64,000 nucleotides of DNA from Legionella lansingensis (GTDB taxonomy: Bacteria; Pseudomonadota; Gammaproteobacteria; Legionellales; Legionellaceae), in assembly GCF_900187355.1 (NCBI RefSeq), contig NZ_LT906451.1:2167001-2231000 (forward strand). Direction: 5' to 3'. Below the pieces are notes generated by a model, which saw only the letters and a program-made list of their open reading frames with translations, did no database searches and was not told the origin of the DNA. Positions 57,498 to 64,000 of this stretch are shown here, one piece after another (within the stretch, counting starts at the first letter, position 1; every line of letters starts with the position of its first letter). The position numbers were made by a program, and so were the translations under genes.

Positions 57498-58451
57498 TTA
57501 GCTGATGTGTTCAGGTTTAGGTTCAGGAAGTTGTCCTATTTCATCCTTGTTGATGGCACAAAATCCTGGCCATAAATCATCGGTAACTCCTGCGATTAAG
57601 TGATGTTTCTCACCTTCTTTAGCTAAAGCATCTTGTAAAAGCAAGTTAATTTTAGGTGAATTAATATGAATGCTCCATAGCCCATCCTTACCTTCTTTGA
57701 TGCTAACGAACTGAGACATAGACCCAGGCTTTCCTTGTGGATCACGCCATCCTGCAATAGCTCCTCGCAAGGCATCTGCTTCTTGAAGATTTACAGCATA
57801 AAAACCGCTGCCATCATTAAATTGACATAAAATGCCTGTAAAAGGATGTAACGATTCCTGGGGTTTACTTAACCAGATTTGCCTAAACCAGGCTTTTTGG
57901 CCAGTAACAAATTCCTCAGTACCATCTGCCCCATGTTGGACATGACCGTTTAGACGACCCGTTTGATTGACTAATAGCTCCATACCCGAACGAAGATCTT
58001 GAACAGCAGGCCTATGTTCAACTTGTGTTAACATATCTGCTTTGAAATTAAAGCCCTTTTTGTCTTTCGTTTTGACTCCGAAGATCCAGCTATTATTGAT
58101 TGGATTAAATTTTAAAAAGGTATGGCCAACACGCCAATTGCTAATCTCAGGTTGCGCAATCGTGGCAGAGCTTTCTTCAAATACCAAAGCAGCTTTGGTT
58201 TGTCCATCAATCAGTGCAGCTACCGCACTAAATTGCGTGCCTTTCCGATGCATTTGGAAGTAATAATTATAACGCTCACCACTTTCATTTATCACCGTTC
58301 CAGAGAATACCCAATCTCCTTGTATAGCACTTAAAGAAAGAATTTTATTCTCCGGTGCAACATCTTGAGGTTCTGTCGTATTGGCTGCAGCGGAATAACT
58401 TCCTGTCGATAATGCAACGCATAGAAACCACGTCTGGAATCGTACTTTCAT
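57498..58451 (-). CDS. Periplasmic protein translationally coupled to lpxK
   Basis: A 317-residue exported protein (signal peptide about residues 1-23, cleavage after SAAA). It is beta-rich with repeated amphipathic strands (YNYYFQMHRKG, VGHTFLKFNP, TGILCQFNDGSGFYAVNL). The first half weakly recalls lipocalin-like (CrtC/AttH) folds; this is a tentative impression. It overlaps lpxK by 4 bp, making it the third gene of msbA-lpxK, so a role in lipid A or outer-membrane biogenesis is plausible. No enzyme motif is visible and the function is unknown. Confidence 0.75.
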   Translation of the reverse strand: MKVRFQTWFLCVALSTGSYSAAANTTEPQDVAPENKILSLSAIQGDWVFSGTVINESGERYNYYFQMHRKGTQFSAVAALIDGQTKAALVFEESSATIAQPEISNWRVGHTFLKFNPINNSWIFGVKTKDKKGFNFKADMLTQVEHRPAVQDLRSGMELLVNQTGRLNGHVQHGADGTEEFVTGQKAWFRQIWLSKPQESLHPFTGILCQFNDGSGFYAVNLQEADALRGAIAGWRDPQGKPGSMSQFVSIKEGKDGLWSIHINSPKINLLLQDALAKEGEKHHLIAGVTDDLWPGFCAINKDEIGQLPEPKPEHIS

Positions 58452-59425
58452 GTCAAATTGTAGCCTTGTAAGTGTTTATGGGACCATAATGCCTGCCAAA
58501 ATGAGTCGCTTAATTTTGCCTCTATTGGTAAAAAATACCAGGAATCCGCAGCAAAGGAGCGGCACTTAACGGCGTCTTTTTCAGTCATCACTACTGTTTT
58601 TTCCTTGAATTGTAGTTCATTTAATTGAAAATGGTGATGATCTGGAAAAGGATATTTTTTAAAGGATATTCCTAGATTATGCAAGCTTGTAAAAAAACGC
58701 TGTGGGTTTCCAATCCCTGCAACGGCCGCCACAGGAAATGTGATCGTTTCGGCACTTATTTCTTGTCCAGTGAGTATGTTTATCAGGTTGCCCGGGACAA
58801 ACTGCATGGGATAGGCTTTTGGCCATTCACCCCCATTTACCACAATGAAATCCACTTGTCGTAATCGTCGCGGTCCTTCGCGTAACGGTCCTGCCGGCAA
58901 ACATAATCCATTACCTAACTTGCGCACCCCATCAATGACAGCAATTTCAATCGAGCGCCCCATCGCGTAGTGTTGCAAACCATCATCGCTAATAATAACT
59001 TGACACTGATATTTGCTAAGCAAGAAGTGCACGGCGTCTACTCTCTTTGGGGCAATCACCACTGGACAACCTGTTTTTCTGGCAATAAGCAAGGGTTCAT
59101 CCCCTACCATTCGTGCTTCATCCGTCACGGTAATTTCATGTGGGAAGTTTCTTATGCTCGCTCCATAGCCACGACTCACAATACCAACCCGTAATCCTTT
59201 GGCTTGTATTTGTTTCGCTAGTGCAATTACCAGCGGTGTTTTACCCACTCCACCCACAGTCAAATTGCCAATAACAATGACAGGCACTGGGAATTGCTGT
59301 TGCGAAAAACGCAACAAATAACTGCGACGAATCCAGCTTAGGCAGCTATAAATGAGTGCTAAAGGCCATAAAAACCAACACAAGGGATGGTTGCCATACC
59401 ATAATTTATTAAGATTCATCGTCAT
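58448..59425 (-). CDS. lpxK: Tetraacyldisaccharide 4'-kinase LpxK
   Basis: A 325-residue inner-membrane kinase phosphorylating the 4' position of the lipid A precursor. It has an N-terminal hydrophobic segment (about residues 12-30), a Walker A-type GNLTVGGVGKTPLVIAL (about 52-68), the DDGLQHYAMGR motif near 147 and a late MTEKDAVKC segment. It overlaps msbA by 4 bp; msbA-lpxK is the conserved lipid A pair. Confidence 0.96.
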   Translation of the reverse strand: MTMNLNKLWYGNHPLCWFLWPLALIYSCLSWIRRSYLLRFSQQQFPVPVIVIGNLTVGGVGKTPLVIALAKQIQAKGLRVGIVSRGYGASIRNFPHEITVTDEARMVGDEPLLIARKTGCPVVIAPKRVDAVHFLLSKYQCQVIISDDGLQHYAMGRSIEIAVIDGVRKLGNGLCLPAGPLREGPRRLRQVDFIVVNGGEWPKAYPMQFVPGNLINILTGQEISAETITFPVAAVAGIGNPQRFFTSLHNLGISFKKYPFPDHHHFQLNELQFKEKTVVMTEKDAVKCRSFAADSWYFLPIEAKLSDSFWQALWSHKHLQGYNLT

Positions 59426-61194
59426 GAAGCGATCATTTCTTCTTCAGATTCCACGGTCAATTTTTGTGTCCCATACAGCTGAGCATAATATCCATCTAAA
59501 GCTAACAATTCTTGGTGGGTGCCTTGTTCAACGACTCGTCCCCGCTTCATTACCACAATCTTATCCGCTTGTTTAATTGTTGATAATCGATGTGCAATGA
59601 CAAGGGTTGTTCGATTTTGCATGACCTGTTCTAAGGCAGCTTGAATATACCTCTCTGATTCACTATCCAGAGCTGAGGTTGCTTCATCCAGAATTAAGAT
59701 TGGTGCATCTTTTAAAATAGCCCTAGCAATAGCCAAACGTTGGCGTTGACCTCCAGATAACAATACCCCATTCTCACCAATTTTGGTGTCATAACCTTCA
59801 GGCAATTGACAAATAAATTCATCAGCAAAGGCCAGTTTTGCTGCCTGAATGATTTGCGTGCGAGTAGCATTAAAAGAACCGTAGGCGATATTGTTTGCCA
59901 AACTATCATTAAATAAGGTCACATGTTGACTGACAAGAGCAATTTGCGCTCGTAAACTGCTCAAGGAGATGTTGGCAATCGGTTCACCATCCAGGCGTAT
60001 ACAACCCTGATTCAGTTCATAAAAGCGTGGTAAGAGGCTCGCAATAGTCGTTTTCCCACTACCCGAATGGCCTACTAAGGCAACCGTTTCGCCGGCTGCC
60101 ACCTTAAAACAGATATCATGCAAAACTCTCTGCCCTTCACGGTAAGCATAACTGACATGATCAAATTCAATATCACCTCTTGCTCTTTGTTTAAGTAACT
60201 TTCCTTCATCTTTTTCGCTTGGCTTGTCTAATAAGGCAAAGACACTCTCAGCACCTGCCAATCCTTTTTGGATCGTCGCATTTAACGTTGTTAGGGTTTT
60301 CATCGGTTTAATTAACTGCAACATGGCAGCAATAATGGCCAAAAATGAACCCGCTGTAATTGGAATAATTGTTGCTAACTGGATAGCAGCCAGCATAATT
60401 ACCGTGATTCCCACAGCAATAACAAATTGGACTCCCGAGACATTAATCGCCTTGCTAGTAGCAACTTTCATGTCGTTTCTGCGTGAACTTTCCGTGGCCT
60501 TATTGAATTTTTTGATTTCATACTGTGCACCACCGAAAATTCTCACGACCTGATAACCATCAATTGCTTCCCCAGCGATCTCAGTGACTTCCCCCATTGT
60601 TTTTTGTACTTTATGGCTAATCCGTCGTATACGTTTGTTGGTATAGTTAACAATAAGGCCAACAAATGGGATAGTTACTAAAAACATCAGTGACAGTTGC
60701 CAATTAATAATTATCATCACGATCAATAGGCCAATAACTAGACAGGTGTTTTGCACAAAATCAGTCAAGGCATCGGCACTAACCTGAGCGACTTGCTCAA
60801 CGTCATAAAGAATTTTCGATAATAACTGCCCTGAGGTTGCCTCATCATAATAATCAGCAGGGAGTCTGATAATGTGAGCAAAAACGCGTTGGCGCAGCAC
60901 TTTTACTACCGATCTGGCAACCCAAGTCATGCAATAACTTCCCGCGGAACTGACAAGCCCACGAATAGTAACACCCAAAAGCACAATGAAAGGGATTTGT
61001 TTAACGAAGGCCATATCAATATCAATAAAGCTCTTATCAAGAAAAGGGCGCATCATGTACGTGAAGCCCGCATCAATGGCGGAAGATAATGCGTTGGCGA
61101 ATATGCCCAGTAACAAAATAGGCCAGAAGGGTTTGACATAAGCAAGCAAGCGTCGATAAAGAGGACCTGTTTTGTTATAGGGCTTGTTTTTCAT
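59422..61194 (-). CDS. msbA: Lipid A/LPS flippase MsbA
   Basis: A 590-residue half-size ABC exporter with six membrane helices (about residues 20-320) and a C-terminal ATPase: Walker A GHSGSGKTT (about 385), signature LSGGQRQRLAIARA, Walker B ILILDEATSALD, and H-loop in VIAHRLST. It flips lipid A-core across the inner membrane upstream of the LptB2FG pathway (LptF and LptG are at 956-3099). The upstream gap contains a palindrome. Confidence 0.95.
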   Translation of the reverse strand: MKNKPYNKTGPLYRRLLAYVKPFWPILLLGIFANALSSAIDAGFTYMMRPFLDKSFIDIDMAFVKQIPFIVLLGVTIRGLVSSAGSYCMTWVARSVVKVLRQRVFAHIIRLPADYYDEATSGQLLSKILYDVEQVAQVSADALTDFVQNTCLVIGLLIVMIIINWQLSLMFLVTIPFVGLIVNYTNKRIRRISHKVQKTMGEVTEIAGEAIDGYQVVRIFGGAQYEIKKFNKATESSRRNDMKVATSKAINVSGVQFVIAVGITVIMLAAIQLATIIPITAGSFLAIIAAMLQLIKPMKTLTTLNATIQKGLAGAESVFALLDKPSEKDEGKLLKQRARGDIEFDHVSYAYREGQRVLHDICFKVAAGETVALVGHSGSGKTTIASLLPRFYELNQGCIRLDGEPIANISLSSLRAQIALVSQHVTLFNDSLANNIAYGSFNATRTQIIQAAKLAFADEFICQLPEGYDTKIGENGVLLSGGQRQRLAIARAILKDAPILILDEATSALDSESERYIQAALEQVMQNRTTLVIAHRLSTIKQADKIVVMKRGRVVEQGTHQELLALDGYYAQLYGTQKLTVESEEEMIAS

Positions 61195-61322
61195 GCATCT
61201 GCTACGGTTGGGCCATTACGGAAGGGCAAATTGTACTCCTAAACAAGAGGTACGCCAATAGAGATGATTTGAGCAAAAGTAAACGATAGAGGGATTTAAA
61301 AAATCCCAATAAAAATCTTCCT

Positions 61323-61420
61323 CCGTTCGGGCTGAGGAGGTGTTTACGCCGTCTCGAAGCTCTCTGGTCAGTGACAAAGGCTTCGAGACAGCGCTAAAGT
61401 GCTTCCTCAGCCTGAACGGT
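61323..61420. repeat. 98-bp palindromic repeat between msbA and pyrD
   Basis: Arms CCGTTCGGGCTGAGGA (61323 on) and TCCTCAGCCTGAACGG (61403-61418), continuing as GTCTCGAAGC against GCTTCGAGAC, surround a loop. Also present is a short nearby inverted pair GGGATTT..AAATCCC (61291-61306). The repeat differs from the CCGCGG cores. The gap 61195-61450 holds nothing else. Confidence 0.85.
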
Positions 61421-61450
61421 ATAATTACTTAACTTGACACTGAGTATGAA

Positions 61451-62440
61451 TCACCCTGCAACTAAAGCCGGAATTAAGGCTGGTCCTTTATAGATCAAAC
61501 CCGTATAAACTTGCAATAAGGACGCACCCGCGTATAGTTTTTCTTGTGCAGCTTTAGGACTATCAATCCCCCCCACACCTATAAGCGTTACATCATTCCC
61601 AACAATTTCCTTTAAAATTCGCAGACATTGGGTAGAGCGTTCAAAAAGAGGCTGGCCGCTTAACCCCCCCTGCTCTTTAGCCTGTGGGAGATGATTCACC
61701 CCCTCACGAGAGCAGGTTGTATTTGTGGCAATGATTCCAGAAACACCCATCTGAAGAACAACATCAGCGATTTCTTTAAGTGTTTCATCGGGTTCATCCG
61801 GTGATAATTTAACAACCAAAGGAACAAAACGTTGGTGAGTATCGGCTAAGCGTTGCTGTTCTTCACAGAGCTTACCTAACAAGTCACGAAAGAATTTATC
61901 CTGCTGCAAGAGGCGTAAATCAGGTGTGTTTGGAGATGAAATGTTAATGGTTACATAGGAAGCATATTCATACACTTTACGCAGACAATAAAGATAATCA
62001 TCAGCAGCACAGGTGATCGCTGTTTCTTTGTTTTTACCGATATTAATTCCTAATATGCCTTTATACTTTGCTTTTCTGACATTAGCGACCAAGGCGTCGA
62101 CACCAAGGTTATTAAACCCCATACGATTAATGAGGGCAGTGGCTTGCGCTAAACGAAAAAGCCTGGGTTTAGGGTTGCCAAGCTGGGGGCGAGGTGTCAC
62201 GGTTCCAACCTCAATAAATGAAAAACCTAACTTATTTAGGGCATCAAGATGTTCACCATTTTTATCTAGACCAGCTGCTAAACCAATGGGATGCTCAAAC
62301 TCAAGCCCCATAACCGATAGTGGCTTTCTTGGAGGTTGTTTGAAACAAAACTTAGGTAACCAATGTAAAGCGGCTAACGTCAATCCGTGAGCTTTTTCAG
62401 CATCCATCCTAAAAAGGAAGGGACGAAAAAGTGAGTACAT
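61451..62440 (-). CDS. pyrD: Dihydroorotate dehydrogenase (class 2)
   Basis: A 329-residue FMN enzyme oxidising dihydroorotate to orotate with a quinone acceptor at the inner membrane. The N-terminal amphipathic region ([22 protein letters not shown]) is typical of the membrane-associated class 2 enzymes. The active-site loop [15 protein letters not shown] (about residue 170) has the class 2 catalytic Ser, and FMN contacts include LIGVGGI (about 290) and TGLIYKGP. Normal length. Confidence 0.96.
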   Translation of the reverse strand: MYSLFRPFLFRMDAEKAHGLTLAALHWLPKFCFKQPPRKPLSVMGLEFEHPIGLAAGLDKNGEHLDALNKLGFSFIEVGTVTPRPQLGNPKPRLFRLAQATALINRMGFNNLGVDALVANVRKAKYKGILGINIGKNKETAITCAADDYLYCLRKVYEYASYVTINISSPNTPDLRLLQQDKFFRDLLGKLCEEQQRLADTHQRFVPLVVKLSPDEPDETLKEIADVVLQMGVSGIIATNTTCSREGVNHLPQAKEQGGLSGQPLFERSTQCLRILKEIVGNDVTLIGVGGIDSPKAAQEKLYAGASLLQVYTGLIYKGPALIPALVAG

Positions 62441-62460
62441 CTTAAACTCCAGAATAATAC

Positions 62461-62568
62461 TCGATCTTCAAATTTTTAATTTGACTAATCAAAAAACCGA
62501 ATTACCGTGGCTTGACCACGGTAATTCGACATTCTGAAAAGTCACGCAATAAAAACTTGAAGATTGAA
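62461..62568. repeat. Palindromic repeat upstream of pyrD
   Basis: Outer arms TCGATCTTCAAATTTTTA (62461) and AAAAACTTGAAGATTGA (62552-62568). Inner palindrome CCGAATTACCGTGG...CCACGGTAATTCG (about 62497-62528), an AT-shifted version of the CCGCGG core (CCGTGGCTTGACCACGG). No other feature is seen in 62441-62705. Confidence 0.75.
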
Positions 62569-62705
62569 TAATAACTATTTTCAGAAAATCGCATAATAAC
62601 TCAAGTTCCAATTGAAGTAATCACCCTCTTCGTGCCCTAGTCATTCTTATCATTCTGCGTTAAAGTAAATTTTTAATCTATTAAGACTCACCAAGGGATC
62701 GGTTC

Positions 62706-64000
62706 ATGCAAAGTATCCTCAGGATAAGCATGTATTTGTTATTTTGTTTTTTAATATCCTGCCGGATTTCTTTACCACCTCAGCAGCAGCTTAAAAACTT
62801 GCAAGCGCTCCCAAATATAGACCGCTCGGTGAGCGCCAAGCAAAAAACACAAACATTTACTTCTGGGGATTGGCCCAATAAATATTGGTGGCTTGCCTAT
62901 GGTTCACCCGAACTTAATGATTTAATCAAACAAGCCCTTGCTTGCAATCCGACCATTCAAGAGTTTAAAAGCCGTGTCATGGCTGCCAAGCAAGAAGCAA
63001 TAGTCACTCGATCGCAACTTTTTCCTTTGGTTTTTTTTGATTACAAGGAAATTAGACAGTACCTAAGTAAGAATGGCTTGTTACGAGCTCTAAATCCTAA
63101 GTTGCCCTTACGTACTGATCTGATAGATCTCTCCCTGTCTTTTCAGTATGATTTTGATTTTTGGGGGAAGAATCGTAATCTGTTCTATGCCGCAATTGGC
63201 GAAGCAAAAGCACAACAAGCTGAAGCTGCTGAGGTACAACTGCTTACTACGACCGCCATCGCACAAGCTTATTTTGCATATAAAGTAAACTTGATTAGAA
63301 AACAATTTTTCCAACAGTTGGTTGTTGTCCGTCAAAACAAGGCATCCTTACAGAATTTACTTGTTCGCAAAGGTCTGTCAGATGAGTTGTTATCTTATAC
63401 TGCTGCTGAAAATGTTCTGGAGGCGCAAAAGTTACTTGCCAATATTGACGAAGAACTCGCGGTTGATAAACATTTGGTTAATATTTTAGCGGGACGTAAT
63501 CCAGAAATCCCTCTATCCACGAGTAAAAAACTCCCCGGTTTGCCAAAAAAACTAACTATCCCCAAAACAATATCTCTCGACCTTATCGCACGACGGCCTG
63601 ATCTCATGGCACAAATCTGGCGAGCAAAAGCTTTGGCTTATGAGACAGGCGCTGCCATGGCCGACTATTATCCAGACGTGAATATTGTCGGCTTGGTTGG
63701 CCTTGAAAGCACAAAATGGGAAAAGCTCTTCCGCTCGTCAAGTTTCACTGCAGCCCTAAAACCAGCCATTCATCTGCCTATTTTTACAGCAGGTGCCATC
63801 AGAGCCAATATTAGAGCGACAAAAGCCGAATTTGATGCAGCCATTTTTGCGTACAATAATTTGCTATTACAGAGCACTCAGGAGGTGCTCGATCTCTTGG
63901 CTTTTGCGCAATCGGTTTATCAACAGAAACGTGAACAACTAAACATTTTAAAGTATGCTACAGAACGTTACGGTTTAGTCCGCCTTCGCGAAAAAGAAGG
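62706..64000 (+). CDS. RND efflux outer-membrane lipoprotein, NodT/OprM type (partial)
   Basis: The gene runs off the window after about 431 codons. It starts at ATG 62706 with signal peptide and lipobox LISC (Cys19). The OEP-family layout is clear: WWLAYGSPELNDLIKQAL, later YDFDFWGKNRNLFYAA, then RRPDLMAQIW and the ETGAAMADYYPDVNIVGLVG segment that opens the second repeat. It would form the outer-membrane duct for an RND efflux pump; TolC at 43664 is a separate class of exporter. The periplasmic adaptor and pump genes, if in an operon, lie beyond the window end. Confidence 0.9.
   Translation, partial: MQSILRISMYLLFCFLISCRISLPPQQQLKNLQALPNIDRSVSAKQKTQTFTSGDWPNKYWWLAYGSPELNDLIKQALACNPTIQEFKSRVMAAKQEAIVTRSQLFPLVFFDYKEIRQYLSKNGLLRALNPKLPLRTDLIDLSLSFQYDFDFWGKNRNLFYAAIGEAKAQQAEAAEVQLLTTTAIAQAYFAYKVNLIRKQFFQQLVVVRQNKASLQNLLVRKGLSDELLSYTAAENVLEAQKLLANIDEELAVDKHLVNILAGRNPEIPLSTSKKLPGLPKKLTIPKTISLDLIARRPDLMAQIWRAKALAYETGAAMADYYPDVNIVGLVGLESTKWEKLFRSSSFTAALKPAIHLPIFTAGAIRANIRATKAEFDAAIFAYNNLLLQSTQEVLDLLAFAQSVYQQKREQLNILKYATERYGLVRLREKE

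Noticed and set aside
77-62568. CRISPR arrays from the many repeats
   Set aside because: The repeats are isolated palindromes kilobases apart with no regular spacers, and no cas genes are present.
1-64000. tRNA, rRNA, tmRNA, 6S or RNase P genes
   Set aside because: Intergenic spaces were read for cloverleaf ends (GG..CCA, TTCGA) and known stable-RNA cores; none was found, though short sRNAs cannot be excluded by eye.

Overview
The window looks like a chromosomal segment of a Legionella species. It is AT-rich and gammaproteobacterial in gene content. It carries the enhanced-entry locus enhA-enhB-enhC, a uvrC-letA pair (LetA is the Legionella GacA/UvrY-type regulator), phhA, and a tdh-kbl pair next to ettA. 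The genus assignment is an inference from these recognisable genes; nothing in the sequence names the species. No rRNA, tRNA or CRISPR array was found.

Layout. 0.2-3.1 kb: LptF-LptG and a DUF218 envelope protein on the minus strand. 3.4-9.1 kb: pepA-holC (+) facing a second M17 aminopeptidase and murJ (-), then a ZIP-like transporter. 9.2-15.1 kb: rpsT with promoter and terminator, a small membrane protein, and enhC-enhB-enhA (-). 15.4-23.3 kb: a PhaC-like hydrolase, uvrC, letA, phhA, bioC, comF, an M50 protease and a small conserved gene. 23.6-27.3 kb: hemA-prfA-prmC and dksA. 27.4-31.5 kb: an accessory island with an insertion sequence (frameshifted transposase), a 675-residue coiled-coil protein and a large nested palindrome. 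31.5-33.7 kb: waaA and djlA. 33.8-37.7 kb: a four-gene signalling operon (thioredoxin-like lipoprotein, ethylene-receptor-like membrane histidine kinase, Rcp1-like receiver, REC-GGDEF-EAL protein). 37.9-45.1 kb: an EnhA paralogue, ettA, tdh, kbl, a PCMT-type methyltransferase and tolC. 45.1-54.9 kb: an inverse-autotransporter-like surface protein, ttcA, a SulP-carbonic anhydrase fusion split by a 32-bp tandem duplication, a lineage-specific protein, proS and a CsiV-like protein. 55.3-64 kb: oxyR, an MFS transporter, msbA-lpxK-periplasmic protein, pyrD, and the start of a NodT/OprM-type efflux lipoprotein that runs off the window.

Themes. Much of the window builds the envelope: LptFG, MurJ, WaaA, MsbA, LpxK, two L,D-transpeptidase-like proteins, EnhC, two outer-membrane efflux proteins and an intimin-type barrel. 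The most unusual system is the 33.8-37.7 kb operon. Its kinase carries the Cys and His copper-ligand positions of plant ethylene receptors, but Asn replaces the key Asp, and it sits beside a c-di-GMP enzyme whose EAL motifs are altered.

The other striking feature is structural. At least a dozen long intergenic palindromes punctuate the window. Many are nested: the same GC-rich core (CCGCGG-CTTGT-CCGCGG type) sits at the centre of different outer palindromic arms. This suggests a mobile palindromic element that enters the tips of existing hairpins.
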